Positions 11,201 to 26,200 of a stretch of DNA of 64,000 bases are shown one piece after another. The notes beneath the pieces are model-generated. The model searched no databases. It was given only the letters and a program-made list of their open reading frames with translations, and was not told where the DNA came from. The first letter of the stretch is position 1; each line of letters begins with the position of its first letter. The stretch covers positions 183,323 to 247,322 of the forward strand of contig VZRS01009527.1 in the NCBI GenBank assembly GCA_013398055.1, read 5' to 3'. The stretch is from Ifrita kowaldi. Taxonomy: Eukaryota; Chordata; Aves; Passeriformes; Cinclosomatidae. Both the position numbers and the translations under genes were made by a program.

Positions 11201-14200
11201 TTACTGGTCAGTATTAATCTTCCCACTATTCAGTGGCTCTTACTTGATTCTTTCTCATTATTCTCTATTCTTAAGGTGAAGACTTACACATTGATTGGAA
11301 TGTGTTTTTCATCCTGCTTCAGGGGATCCACACTGCTTTCAAATATGTATTGTGGATCATATGTTGCAGTCACAATGTTTTTATATTACTTTGCTATAGA
11401 CCTAAGTAACCCATATTGCACATGCTGAAGATAAAACTGATTCAGCCTTTTTGCCGACTTTTTTGGAGTAAGTTTTCAGCCTTGAGAGCATTCTTACTCA
11501 GTTGTTGAATTCTTGAGATACTTTCCTTAAATCTTAAGGTTGCTCTGTGACCTTTCCTATTGTCTTTTCACCTGGACAAGGGATCTGAAGGTGATGGTTT
11601 GGATACAGACTCCAAACATCAAAGAAAATTGCTTTGCTGACTCCAGTTTGGGCCTGGACATTTAGATTGCCTTTTGTTTTTTTATTTCAAGACACTGAAC
11701 ACTAAAAACTTGTCCCCTATGGATGTGAATGTCTTACCAACAGATTTTTCATACCACTGTGGTCTGTGGAAGTCTAAATTTTCAAATCATCTCTCACTGT
11801 TGGATTGTAGCTTGATAAGCAATTAGCATTCCTAGATTCATTGTGTAGGGAGGTGACCAGTAAATAAAGAGGAGGCATGAAGATTATTTATAGCATCCAG
11901 GAGGATAGAACAGACATTTATATTTTAGTCACTTGCGAATCATGATTTTAGAAGCATTTTCGTTTTTGTATTACTCTGGGAAGAGTAGTAACTCTCATCA
12001 CAGTTGTATTTTTATGACCTTTGTACAGCTCTGCATCCTGGTGCACAAGTACATCTGTCTACTTTGCATAATTGCACTGACTTTAAGAGTGTAAACGATG
12101 GCAAACTACTGAAAAGTAGAAAAGTATAATAGTTAAGTCTCAATTAACAGAATGTCCAGCTTTTTGCTCTTTCCAAGAAGTCCTGATTTAAAAAAATCAA
12201 ACTCTTCTTTAAGTTTTGCAAATGAGCTGTTCTGGAGAGGCTTCTTGCTTTATAAAAAAATCATTCTGTCCAGTTGTCCTATGATTTTTGATACCATCAG
12301 AGTCTACTGTGCCAGGAGGTGTCACATGGAAAGCAGAACAGATTAGTGTGATCACAGAATGTGTTCTTTTGATTACTAACTTTTTCCACTTATTTTCTAA
12401 AATTACCATGCAGATGATTATTGCTTTCACTGAAATCAATGTAATTCACAAAAATCAACATTTGAATTGTTAGTTGTTTTCTTCTGAATAGATTTAGTTA
12501 CTATATTGCATTGATACTTAAATACTAACACAACACAATGATGTTTGCTTAACCCAACATTTTCTCTGCATGAAGCTCAGTGTTACACGAGTGTGGCCAA
12601 ACTCAATCTCACTAAGTTTTGGCAGCCCACGAGTTTTTGTTTCCTCTGGGTCAGCTGGAAAATGTAAGAATCATGCTGATGCTGGAAAACTACCATTATA
12701 GTAATAACAGATTTTGGAAGATCGTAAAGACCCTTCAGATTACACCACTTTACCTGAGTTTCTTTCATCTAATTATGAATCCCTGCGAGTATTAGAGATC
12801 CGTGCAATGACAGTCACACAGCTCAGCTGTTGAAAGGCTCTTGCTGTCTCAGCCCCAGCTGAATGAAGCTCCCTTTGTTTTGGATTGCAGATGTACCCAC
12901 ACACTGAGGGCGTTTCACAGGGGCCCCTTTGACACTGACTGTATCTTTCAGCCTCTTCCTCTTCTTTTGACTTGGCTGATGTTTTTCTTTTCCAAGCTGG
13001 CCTAACTTCCCCCTGGCAGCAGTAAAAGTCAGTTGCTGTGAAGAAAGTAGCTCTGATGTTCTTTGGGAGAGAAAATTAAGCTGACTCAGGAGAAGATGGA
13101 AGAAGATGGCTCAGTATCTTGAGTTGGAGAACCTCATGTTGCTCACTGAAGCTCAAGGAGGTGGCGACTGAGAAGCAGCAGAAACGATGAAATTCTGAAA
13201 GGAAATTGGCTTATACTGACAAATCTGTAAAATCCTGGAAGGATGGCTTCGACTTCATTGTGGTTTTCCTCCCTTTTGTGGCCGGTGTATCTCCTCCATG
13301 TGTTGTTGTTTTGGGGTTTGGGAGTGGTTCTGTTTGTTTGTTTCTTAAGGAACAAAAATAAAAACTGTTCTTGAAGTATAATTTTGGCTGGACAAAAGAT
13401 TCCAGACCTGTTCCTCTTGGATTTTTTCACTATTCTACAGATCTTCTGCTATACATTTAGCTTTGAAATAGCAAGAGGCTTTCTCTCCATGAGGTCTTGC
13501 TCATTATTTTTGCAGCAATGTTTTTCCACGTATCCAAGTTTTCAATAGGAAATTACACCCAATTTCTATTACTGGTTATTCCAGTTCATATCTCAAATTT
13601 TCTTTTACTTGAAAAACTTCTGTGTCTCCTCCTAACTGTTCGCATATTTTTCTATCTAAGGAAACGTTTTCTTCTCTATCTATTTATTCCTCAGTATAGT
13701 CAGAGAATTTCTGCTTGCCAGTTTAAGTAGTTCCAAGGTCTCTAGATAAAAAAGTGGATCATCTAAAGGAAGAACTTCTGAACCTATTACTACCTGTCAG
13801 GAAAATAATTAAATAGAATCTAATTACAGTAGGACTAGTGGTTACTCTCAGGGATTTATACCTGAGATCTTCCTAATTTCTGCAAAGATAGTTCCTAAAA
13901 TTATTACAGTATACTGGTTTTTAAGACAAAGTTTGTTACTTTCTTAAATGCACTCTATAAAGATCTTATTTACATCTTTTATTCCTAAATAGACATTTCA
14001 GAGCTTCAAATACTGAACATTGGGTGTCTGTATTGCATGACTGAATGAAAACACTTTTGCTTTCTTTGCTTATGTTATGATATTGCTCAGTCACTAGCAC
14101 ATCTTGTACAATAACAAAGGAAAATACCATCCTTGAGAATCTAAAAATACAGACTGCAAACAGAACAGTGGAAGGCAATTGAGTACTTAAGTCAGTACTG

Positions 14201-17200
14201 TGAACAAAGATGAAAATGTCTTGTCAGTTCTGTGGTATTTCTTAATCTATTTCCAACTAGTGACGCATAAGTAATTCAGCCACTGCATTCATTAGTCTTC
14301 TGAGGACATTTCCAAATAGGAAGAGTTCTGGTGCAGAGGAGCCGGGGAGGAGTGTCACAGCGAGAGTTTTTGTGAGAGGAACACAGAGGTGGTGTGAGAC
14401 ACAGGGCAGTGTAAGAGTTGTGTGGCAGTTTATGGGTGGAGGAAGAGATGTGTGGTTGCTCCTTGCAGCATTTCCTGCCCAGTCGTTCCTTGTCTGTCTT
14501 TCTAAGAGGTGGTTGAGATGCTAGCTCTTACTGGAATGTAAGGATATGGACACCAAGAAGTATGCAGAAACAGATGTTCAGAAATTGGTGGCTAATAGCA
14601 CATTTAAATGTGCAATTGCCACGCGTGGACTGGTAGAATTAAACCTCCAGGATCGTTCTGTAAATCAGTGCACGTATTCAATTGGAAAATGTGTCTCTTG
14701 AAACATAAATTTGCTAGAAGTAAGCATCATGAAGTTTTTCAGTAGCTTCTGTACTTTATTAGATAAAACATGTCTTTCTAATTGTCAGTCTTGCAAGTAC
14801 AACTTGGCAAGATGAAATGTGAGATTCAGGGACAAGGGAAGAAAATTATGTAATGCTTCTCTCTAATTCCCTCCCCCTCCCCCACGTTTTGCAGAGCAAA
14901 AGTCTTGCTTTTATGTTTGCTTAGATGTGTAAACTTACTGGGCTGTACTAGCAAAATTAGTGATTAAAGGGGTGATCTTGTTTCATGTTTTGGCTTAGTG
15001 CACCAACATGGAAGAATAATTTGCTTTGTTTGGAAGGTGCTGTTTTAGGAGAGGGTCATTTACATGATTGATTCGTAAGTTCAAGTTGAATGTTTGTGTT
15101 CCAGCATTGTGATTGCTCTCTCTGGCAAGCCCCCTAATCCTTTTCCTGCAAACTCTACGGCATTAAAAGAATTGAAATGTAAGAAATTTTACAGTAAACA
15201 AATGAGAAGTTCTAATAAACATGTTAAGACCAGGCCTTTGAAGTCTGGAAGATCCAAGGGACAGAGGCAGGAGCGGGGAGAGCAGCAGTTTGTTTGGGTT
15301 GGTTTTTGTTTTGTTTTTTTGGTTTTGCACAGTGGGGATTAAGATGCACTGTACTGTGCTTTGAAAGAGCAAACTGCTCATAGCTGGCATTTGAAATGTG
15401 AGAAATGCCCTGGTTAACATGTCAGCAGGTTGAGCTTCATAGGGATAATACTGCATTGGCAGTACTGTGCAGTCGGTTATACACATACGTGTGTTCAGGC
15501 TGTCTTTCAGCAAAGATACTGCAAAGCAGTATCTTAAAGCAAAAGTTGTTTGGTAGAGGTGTAATACAATTTTATAACGTTTATTTGCAGTGGTCTGGAG
15601 TAGAGCTTTTCCTCAGATGATCAAGGCTGTAAACTCCCTCACTGTTGCATGGTAGGACTGTGATAGGTTTGAGGGAGCCCATGAAGGGTCAGGGAGGAAC
15701 GGTGACATTTTCCCCAAATCATGTGCTAGGCAGTAAAGAACAGCCTAGAGGAGGATTATGTCCTCAGATACAAGGCTGTTTGGAGAAGCTCCTTCATGAA
15801 ATTTAAATTATTCTTGGCAGCATGGCTTCTTGGAGAAATTTAAGGGCAAAGTATCTCTCTATTAATTTAAAAATGTTATTGCGTTTAATGTATCTAAAGC
15901 TGTAGATTGCCCAGTTCCTACATCAAAAATGCATATGTGGTTTTTGGTACTACATTTATTCTGATTATTGCTTAAAACCTTTGTCTTTCAATATAAAAAT
16001 TTTGCAACTTCTTTAAGAGATTTTGTGGTGGAAGGAAAAAACAAGCTTGGTGGTTCTTTCTTTAGTAAGTCCATCAGAGATTCAAATTTGTTATCAAAAG
16101 TCAACTTTGGCTTTTCCTGTGTCTGAGAAGCAACAATTTTTTGTGTACTTGAAAAGTTAACTTATTTTAGTATCAGTATATGACACTTTTAATGTGCTAC
16201 ACCGAGACTTCCTTGTTTCTTGGGCTGGAAGGTGACTTATGGAATGGGGGGCAGATATTGCTATGTTGATTTTTGTTCTTTTGAGAGGACCGTATTACTT
16301 TTAGATATCACTTCAAATTTCCCTAGATATTTCTCTGGCTAATGCTGATTTTCTTTCTTACTTTCACCTATTCTTTTCTTTTAGTCTTAGCAAGTGTGAT
16401 TAACTTATCATTGTGAAAGCCTTTTGTACATTAGCTTTTTGTATTTATTTCTTCTCTCTTCTGGTGTAGTTTTTAGGCTGTGTGTTAAAAGTACCAGAAA
16501 TGTCAGTAAAATCTGAACACAAAAACACTGCTTGGCCTCTAAGCACATTTTCACTTAGAGCTAGAGCTTAGGTAACTACTGCTTTTTTGGAGTGGAAACG
16601 TGCATTTCTGCTCTTCTGATGGGCACGTTTTTTTTCCTATCTTGGGCTTCCTTACCTGGATGGATCTGACCTGACCCTAAGTCTTGCAAATGCATTTTCC
16701 TCAGGAAAATCGGGATGGTAATTAATGACTTAGTAACTCACTCAAGTTCTTTGAAATGCTTTAAAGACATTTTTATCCTAAAGTTAGAGATAGAAATCAG
16801 ACTATGAAAGTCTTTATTCCTTGTTTGTTGGCTAGATGTGAAGTCAGGTGGAGCTTGGAGTATTATTTTGGCTCTCATTTTTGTCTCATCTGCTAAAAAC
16901 AAGATGTGGACAACAATTACCTGGAATATAATCAAGAATTACAGATACTTTTGAAATATATTGATTACATTCTCACTTACCAATCATTACTTCATTGTAT
17001 TTGTGATGTCATTCATCACTTACTGTCTTTTTGGGAAGGATTGCCAAATATCCTAAGGCATTTCTAGTGACTTTTAGCATACTCAAATTCTTTCTTTGTT
17101 GGAGTTCTATGCAAGACTTGATGTAGTACAGTACACTATGGCATGTGATGTGGTGCAATGCACCACTGGGTCCTAGGATGTTTGACAAAAACAGATATTT

Positions 17201-20200
17201 GCACTATCTCTTAAACTTCTTTTAGATTGTGGGGGTTTTCTTCAAGTGAACTTGGACTTTCTTCTCTATTTATTAGCCTTATTTTTCAAAAACTTTTGCA
17301 CTTAGGAAAATAGGATGACATCCAATTCTGAAATTTAGATAAGGAAATATGGAAATCCTTGAAATTGTAGCCAGCAGTTAGACCTCAGTCTCTGTCCAGT
17401 GCCTGGAAGATCTAGGATCAAACTATAAATTCGAATCCTGTGTCAGCTTCTGTGTTCTGTTCTTATGACTGAAAGGAATTGATTGATTAGAAACTCAAGA
17501 GAATTGACCTCACGTATTTGGTTTGCTTAGTATACACAACCATGATTTTGTACACAATGCTACGTTTCTTGATCAGGTGGACTGGGAGACACTTCTCTGC
17601 TGGTGCAGGTCTTGGATCAAAATACCCTGTCTCTCAGCTGAATATCCTGACTTGACCTGTCAAGCTTTTGACATCTTGTGTCTTACAGGCCTTCCATCCT
17701 TTTCTGTTCTTTGCATAGAAAAAACTGCAGTTGGTTCTGACATACCAGTATTATGTTTAGCCTGAGAAGTTAATCAGCATTAATGTTACTGTTCTTTCCA
17801 ACAGTATTTCCAAACTATTTTTTTCAAAAATGTAAGATTTTGTCTAAGCTATCCCTGTAAAATCTCAGAAGTTTCAAAATAAAGCTGGGTAAATTTCCAA
17901 TCAGGGTATAAACATCATACACGGTGATATATATGTGTTTATGAGTAAGAAATTATATTATTAACCTTAATAATTAAGTTTTCTTGTTTGTTGGAGTTCG
18001 CTGGAAATTAAAATGTAGTTCAGCTGCTTCTTTCAGGGGAAAGAAGTTCCCAAATCCTTTTATTACTAAGGAAAAAATTAAAATCCAAACCAAGGCTTGT
18101 GTCCCTTAGAGATGTTTGTGTAGCTTCATTTCCTGGGGACAGGGACAGCTGTTCCTTAAGTGTGCTTTCAGAAGTAGAGAGGTGTGGTTCTTAATCTCTC
18201 ATGAAGGGAGGACCAGGAGGTCTTGGGATGTGCTAGGTGACCTGCTGGAGTAGTGAAGATTTGTTCCCAGAGTAAATCCCAGTAGAAGAATCGTCCTCAT
18301 TCTATATACCTGTCCATCAGACATGGCAGCCACAAGGAAACTGGAGGCGTGGGGAGTAAATGCAGCCTCTTTCTGTATTTTAATGGAGAATTTCAAGTAA
18401 TGTGGGAAACTATGAGATTTTGTTGCCGTATGAAGGCAAGGAGTTTGTCTTTCTTACACAGCAGCCTTTTATGTGGCTTTGGAAGTGCAGAGGATTATAG
18501 AGGATGACCTAGTGTAAAAGTATGAGTATATTTTGATGTGGAAGAGTATTATTGGTAGAGTCTTAAGTATTTCCTCAAAGAGTTGATTTCAGCTGGAGAA
18601 AAAATTCCTTTTCATTTTTAGCATGAAAAATGCAAAGAAATGCCTAGAATAAGTAACTTCCAATAGTTCTTGAAAATATTTCAGTCATTCTGTAAATATA
18701 TTTTAAATTTCTGTTATTTTTATTTTTTGTTACAGGAGCTAGAGTTAATGCCAAAGACAGCAAATGGTTGACTCCTTTACATAGAGCTGTAGCATCTTGT
18801 AGTGAGGTATGTTTCTCTTTTTGAGTACTTTGTGTTAAAATAAGACATCTCAAATAACCTTCTGTCCGTTGTTCATTTTTTAAAAAGTGAAACTACTCCA
18901 AATGTTTGGAATTGCAGAACATTTTTGCAGCAGTTTGTTTGGCTTGTTGAGGGTATGTATATATGTATATCTCTTGCTTGAGCAGTAAGAAAGGAGGAAA
19001 ACTATAAACTTTAAGTTCTCAGCTTTGCTCTCTGTGACTTCTCTAGCAGAAGACTCTGCATGCAGTGTCCTCAAGTCCACTTTACTTCTAAGGTAACCAG
19101 AATGGTTCAGCATGACGGAAGTACAGATGACTTAAGATTTAGAACAACTTTTACAGCTTGGTCTTTGCATGTCTTCATTTTTTTTACATGCTTGTCTGTT
19201 CAGGCATTGAAGAAATAAATGGTTCTATAAAGGCTTGCCAGTGCCTTTTTAAAAAAGGGATTAATTAATAGTATTGAATATCACTTTAAAAATTTTAAGT
19301 GGAATGTAGACTGTTTCTTGAAGCTTACCAGTTATACAGTTGTGAGAATATAATAATGCAAGAAATCACTTTGTTATTGTTTCTCTGTGGTGGTTGTCCT
19401 AATAAAAAATTTAAATGCCTGTAGAAGATCAAAACAAACAGAGAAATGCTGAGCTTGTTATGTGGAAGAGTTTATGCAAAACCAGCTCCTTTGAGATCCT
19501 GAATCAAATTGATGCTCATTTCAGTATGTCTCAAATAAAGGTTTTTTATTAGTAAATTTTTGTTTGGGTAGATAGAATTGAATATTTTAGTTTTGACAAG
19601 CATTGAACTTCAAGCGTTTGATCCATGAGCTATCTAAACAAGCCTTGTTTCAGTTTTTGCTTTTGAATTCCCTGGATAAATTGCAGTATTTTGTCACTAG
19701 CATTAATAGCAAAGTTATGTAGAGATCATGTTATTCAAAAAAACAGCATTTGAAAATGAATCTTCAAGGGTGCCTTATTCCCAAATGCTGTTTGTTCTTG
19801 AGATATTTTTAGGCTGCTCCTTTGGGAGCTGACCAAAGCACCAAATGCTGCATTCTTCAGAGCTGAGGAACAATCAAAGCTCTCCACATCAGTAGTGCTT
19901 GCAGAGGCAGAGGAGTGCTGCAAACAAACTGGGTTTAAATGATAACGTCAAGAAATGCAACCATGGCCATTGTTATTTTTAAATATGGAAGATTTTAAAC
20001 AAAATATTAATCAAAGGCAAACAAGTCAAGTAAACCAGTCAGACGTTTGGTAGACGCTTGTCAGAATTCTCTATTTATAAGCACAGTGAGTCATGGGAGC
20101 CCATGTACATGGTTGATCCATGTGGGCACTGTTTTCTGGCTGACAGACCTATATGGGTTTGGGGCACTGGATGAAAAGCTGTAATGAAAAAACTTGATAA

Positions 20201-23200
20201 TGATTTCAGTAAAACGTCTGGACTCTTGAAGTAAGGACAGCTGAAATTAAACAAGGACATTGAAACATAAAAAAGCTGGAGTTATGGATTTAGCTGTCAG
20301 CTGCACAAGTTCAGGCAGCTTCATGTCAAGACAGTCACATTTTTATTTGTGTGTGCCAGCTGTATGTTGCAAATTAAAAAAAAACACCAAACCCTAAGTA
20401 GATTCAGTCATGAAATTCATTAATGCATATGCACATAAAAATGAGATTCATTATTTTTATACTGATATTATAGTGCTTCCTTCTGGAAAAAAGGTAATAG
20501 CTGTTCTAAAATTTCCTTGTTCTGATAGGGTATTTCTTACTATTTGGGTTAAAAAGACAAGAGTTAAAATATAATTAGTTTTTTAAAGTACTAAATCTAC
20601 TTCAGTTTCTCAGAGAGAAGACTACCTATTCAATTTTCTTATTCAATTACGAGCCTGTGATGCAGTATTTTCACTTTTGTGTTTGTTCCTATGTAATTTT
20701 TTATTGACAGTATGAGAAATTTCAACATTTAAAATATGATTTATTCTAATATAAATAGGATCAATAGTTACTTAGCATTCTGCCCACAGCTGAGAATAGT
20801 ACTTTGCTATTGTACCACAGGGTAATTCAAAATCTCTAGTAACAACTTGTGGTAACATGTTTGAAGTTCAAAGTGGTAATCAATTATTTGTGTGCTCAGT
20901 GACTGAGTTGGCAGTCACCAAAAGCAATTAGTGAATCGTGGGAAGGTCACACAGCTGATGCAAAATGCAATATTCATCATCGTGTTGATACTACCAACAC
21001 GTTTATTTTTTTATGCATTCCAATTGTGTGCACATATTTTAATGGGATTTGTTTATCTTGCTGTAAAAATTACAGTCTTATTTGTCAAATTTTCACAGCT
21101 TGTACTTGTAACAAAAGGAAATGAATAATCATTTTGAGAGATGGAATTCAGTGCAATATTTTAAAACGGTTTTCATGAGTTTTGCAACAGTGTATGTTGA
21201 AACTTCTTGTGACCGTGCACTGTTTTATCTGTGGTTCTCTGAATGTACATTTAATAATCTGGGTTTTGCCATTTGTAGACATGGTCAGTTGAAAAATTTT
21301 GCTTGGCAGATAGATGAAAATTCATTGTAAGTTCATAGTACTTCACTAATCCTTGGCTGAGGAATCCACTAATGGAAGAAATCCTAGGGTGGTTAATTAA
21401 ACTTTGGAAATTAGTTGTGATGACAAAACAATTTTCCATGTGGCTTAAGGAACTAGATTAAAGACCTGGAAATGGTTGATTTGGTTAAATCATTCATGTC
21501 CTTGAGAACATCCCCAAGTTTGGATTTATGATAAAGTACAAATCCCAAAGTGTCCCAAAGATTATGTTTGCAAATTGACAACTTGTGAAGAGTTGTTTTC
21601 CACTATACTGTCCTTAAATCCAAGGCTGTCATTTCTGATCTTTACTAAGTGGCTTGGTTTTTTTGTAAATGCTTTCAGGATGCTGTTCAGGTGTTGTTAA
21701 AGCATTCAGCAGATGTCAATGCTCGTGACAAAAACTGGCAGACACCTCTCCATATAGCAGCTGCAAACAAAGCTGTGAAGTGTGCTGAAGCTTTGGTGCC
21801 TCTCCTAAGCAATGTAAATGTGTCTGATCGAGCAGGCAGAACTGCATTGCATCATGCAGCCTTCAGTGGACACGTTGAGGTAAAAGTTAATTTTCTTAAC
21901 TTGTTTTCCACTCATCATTCTGTCCCTCACATTTCTGATGTTTCATTTTTGAGTTTAAAACCATTTCTCCCCCATTCCCTCAGAAAACCCCAATGTCTAT
22001 TTTGTATTTGAATTTTTGTATTCATCTCTGTGCAGAAAGGTTGTAGAAAATAAATGTTATGTCATTTAATTGGAAGTTTATTACAGTATTCACTTTTCTT
22101 ATGACAGAAGCAAATTTGTCGAGTTAAGTGGAATTAAATTAGTAACAGGTAAATTCAGAATGGAAAAACAAGGATATTTTTCTGTTCAGTAAATAGTGAA
22201 CATAGAGAATATGTTGTCACTGAAATTTGGAAGAAATAATGTATTAAGCTCTGACTCGGTAGTCCCTTAGTAATAACACGAAGATTTCAAAGATTTCATG
22301 GCTTTGCCATATTTAGCTAAGAAGTGTTTTTGTTGACATCAATTTTTGTGTTCCTTACATCACTTGTGACAGCCACTTTTTTCAAACTTAGAGAATATTC
22401 AAAACCCAGCACATTTAAATCCTCTGAAAATGCATAAATTTTTGTTTTCTTCCATGATTTTCTCTGTCAAAGCAAAGTTTTCCATTATGAATAGAAGATT
22501 TCTCTTCTTTCTCTTTATCTCAGATGGTCAGCTTACTGTTGTCTAGAGGGGCCAATATTAATGCATTTGACAAGAAAGACAGACGAGCTATACATTGGGC
22601 AGCATATATGGGTATGTGCATATTTCAGTTGATTAATACTGTAGTAATAAAGAAAAATCATCTCATGTTTAGTGGTTTTACATATTTCTAGGAAAAGTAT
22701 TTGCATTGTAAGCATTGAGGTTATCTGTGTCGGCCAAAAAACCATTAATAGTATAGTTCAAATTGTCTTGTAAATCTGTATTTTGTGGTGAGGAAAATCA
22801 ATTTGTTGGAAAAAGAAAAGTAAGGTAAGTAGTTTTGTTCTTCAAAAAGGAGGAGCTATGTTCTTCAGTCAGCAAGTCTAGTCACAGGTGAAAAATTTTG
22901 CAGTAATGCTAAATAAAAAGTAAGCAGTTAATACAAGGGGCACCTGAAACAGAGGATCATTACAGCATCCTTGGGGATTGTATTTTCAAAGAATATTTCA
23001 TCTCTGAAACTACAAATTCTTGCCTTGCCATTCTTATTCCAGGAGAGGATAACTATCGTTCCCATGGTCTTGATGAATGCCCTGGCAATACTGTCAGAGT
23101 AATGTTCTTCCTTGCCTTTTATCAGACTTGAAAAGAATTGAATGTGCCGTTGAATTATGAAGTGATCATCATGGTATAATGTTCTTAATTTAATATTTGA

Positions 23201-26200
23201 AGCAGGAGGAGATTGAACTTCAGGTACCAATACCAGTACTTGAAACCCCAGAAGTTAAAGAACAATCTTCAATATTGCTCTAATGTTCTTTGCAATATTT
23301 TGCATTAGTGTTTTCAATGTACTTATATCTGCAAAGCAATGTCTGTCACAGTCTGTCCAGCCACCTCACTGAAGGTGGTTATTTGCAAAATTTTGTTGAA
23401 TGAAATTGGTGCATGAAATGTCAGAGAACTGACAAGTATCAATGAGAGGCCAGGGACACCTTCTGTCTCATGCTTGCCTTGATGAGAGAAAAGTCTTCAG
23501 TTTTTCAGATAAGCTACATTTATTCCAATTTTAATCAGTGCTATTTTGTAGGGAATACAGGAAACTCTCTTAATGAACAGTGTTTAACTGATGTCGATCT
23601 ACCTAAATATCCTTGTAGACAACAGAGAAGAAAAAGCTTTTGAAAGTCTTCAATCAAAGTAAAAAAAAAAAACAACAAACCATTCTCTCTCACAATTTAG
23701 AGCCATTGCTCCAGTTGTTTGGAGGACACCTTAAAAACTTTTCCACCATGTAAAATTGACCATAAAATAAAAAGAGTTATGCTTTTTGTCAGTCTACTAT
23801 AAATAACTTTCTAGGGTTATATCCATTGTTTCGCTTCCTTCCTGCTTTTTCCGCGGCTCCATTGCTGTCCAGCTGCAAAGCTGCGACTCACATGGACTTA
23901 CATTGCTGTGTGCTGGTGTTGCCCTCAGTGGTGCACTGGGATGTCTCTGCAGCACTTCTCACGTCAAGTACCTTGCTCTTCTCTCTGAGAGTCTTCCACT
24001 GATTGCTGCTTCCCTTTTCAATGCAGGTCAGGGGTTTTTTTTGGTTTTTTATCTTCTCTTTAAAGTTTTTTCTGACGCTGTTCTGTTCACTGTCTCTATT
24101 CCTGTCACTGCTTTCAGTATCTTTTGTACTTCTGTCTCTCGTGTAGGGCTTGTTTTCGTTCTGATCCCCATTGTTTTTGGGTCAGAACATGAGTATCATG
24201 TTTGCATTTCTCTTTCCCTTCTTTCCTACTATACTGAGGTGACTAAGAAATGAAATATTATTGCAGCACTTCACATTGCACTGGTAAAGTCTTATGATTT
24301 TGGTTGGTATAGCTAAGTGAAATGGTGTTTTGTGTGCTGTTGGGTATGCAGCATAAAACAACTATCACAGTGAATGTTTATAAAAATAGCTTTGTATTCC
24401 TTTGGGTAGGCACTTCCTATGCAAACTTTTGCAAATTCTCTTAACTGCTTAAAAAGCAAAGACCCACACTCTGTGAAGCACTTAAACTGAAAGCTGGATT
24501 TGATACTTTCTACTTAGGTGTCTGACTGGATAAGTATAAACATAAGTATTCAGTGAGCCCCTCACCACTTCTTTAACTAAGGAAAGGGTGTCACTTGAAA
24601 GGTAAAATAAAGAGTCCCCCATGTATCTGTATGGGTCAGTTACAAAGGTAAAGCACCAAGTGTATTGTGGTCTGTTAAACTCACGTATTTCTTTATTCTG
24701 CAGACTTTGTCATGACTATCCCCGTGTTTTCAGTGATGACTTGGCAGTTAAATTAAGCATGGAGCAAGAATTACAGATATTTGGTTACCCTATTTTCTTG
24801 GCTTCTTAGCAGGCAGTGTCACAAGTGCCTACAAGCAGAGGAGGAGCATGTGGGCATGGAAGGGGAAAGTTCATTGCCTTTTTCAGCAGTGGTGGGTGTT
24901 GATCTTGGGGTCCCTGGCCCAAAGCTGGCAGTGAGAGCTACTGCCCACCACTTGAGGCTCCCTGCCCTGTCTTCTGCCTGGAACTTCCCCACATCACGCC
25001 TTCCTCATGATCCCAACTCGGCTCTTACTCTCCTTCCATTGTCTTAGGAGAGCAGTTGATGCTTTTAAAAGGCTGCGGCTCCTCAAAGACCATCTGAGAC
25101 AGTTTGAAAATAGAGCTTTACCAAATCCTGTATGATGTGGCTTAACATTTTAAATGCTTGTGGGTAAAGGAAGTTGAATTGGGGGGATGTATTTTTATGT
25201 ATGAGTAGAGTATTTTCGTATTTTCATATTTGCGTCTGTTTTTCAAAGTTTCTGCCTAAGACTTACAAATCTTAATGGGCATGTTTGGAATTGGGGTGAT
25301 GGTGAAAAATCGACAGTCACATTGTCTCTCAAGTTGTTAATGTAAATTTGCAGTAAATATTTAATAATGACAGTTACTTTGCCTCTCTAGTTCTCAAGTT
25401 TTCAAAAAAACCCCTTCTGTGTAAGCAGAGGACAAGACTCTGAGTGTACAGATTTATTTTTGCAGTGTAAATGCTATGATTGGGTGTGGTGTGTGGAAAT
25501 GATTCTTTTATGTTGCTTTTATAGTTCATGATGGGATTAGAAAACAATAACAATTCTTTGTTTTTCACATTAAGGTCCAAAGGAATAATGTCTTGATCAT
25601 GTTGGAACAATTGTAGAATTATTAAGTTTGCAAACCTGTGCTGGTTAATAAGAAATGATGCTTAATTTTATTTGTCTTGATTATTGTAGGTCATATTGAA
25701 GTTGTGAAATTACTTGTGACCCATACGGCTGAAGTGACATGCAAAGACAAGAAATCATATACACCCTTACATGCTGCAGCATCTAGTGGAATGATTAGTG
25801 TAGTCAAATATCTTCTGGATCTTGGAGTTGATGTAAGGAAAAATAAAACAAAATGGGAAATAATGGTTTTAACTGTTGAAATGCTCTTGTTAGTACTGTA
25901 GCACCCTGTTTATTTAGGGACAGGTTATGATATAGTGAAAGTATGTGAATAAAGATCTCTGGAAATACTACTTTTTCTTTTATAAACCCTCATTTCTCCA
26001 TAAAGAGTAAACCTACTTAAGAGCCTTGCAGATTTTGCACAATAATTTGAAAATAAATATGTATTTAATAGGGCTTTTTGTTTATTTGATATTTCTTGCT
26101 CTTAATTCACTGGACTGGAAGTCAGGAAATAGGAGTTCCGATCCTAGCTTTACCACACAATCATTTTTGAAGTGCAGGAAATCCAATGCTTTTGCTTCAG

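Larger units (their letters stand above)
8227..18735 (+). other. ANKRD28: intron w1-w2, about 10.5 kb
   Basis: The longest complete intron, inflated by 299 bases through the artefactual duplication at 8778-9374. It contains a T14 run at 8754-8767, a 14-bp AT palindrome at 9512-9525, and two stretches with higher GC and few simple repeats (about 10080-10600 and 12780-13030) that could be conserved non-coding elements. No exon or recognisable mobile element was seen. Confidence 0.75.

Noticed and set aside
21649..22011. 120-codon forward frame as a separate small ankyrin gene
   Set aside because: It is exon w3 (21679-21879) read through its acceptor and donor into the flanking introns. The same applies to open frames over w4-w6, w13, w16, w18, w19, w22 and w26.
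23903..24253. 116-codon hydrophobic forward frame in intron w4-w5
   Set aside because: T-rich sequence gives hydrophobic translations by chance; no splice context, no start support and no recognised family.
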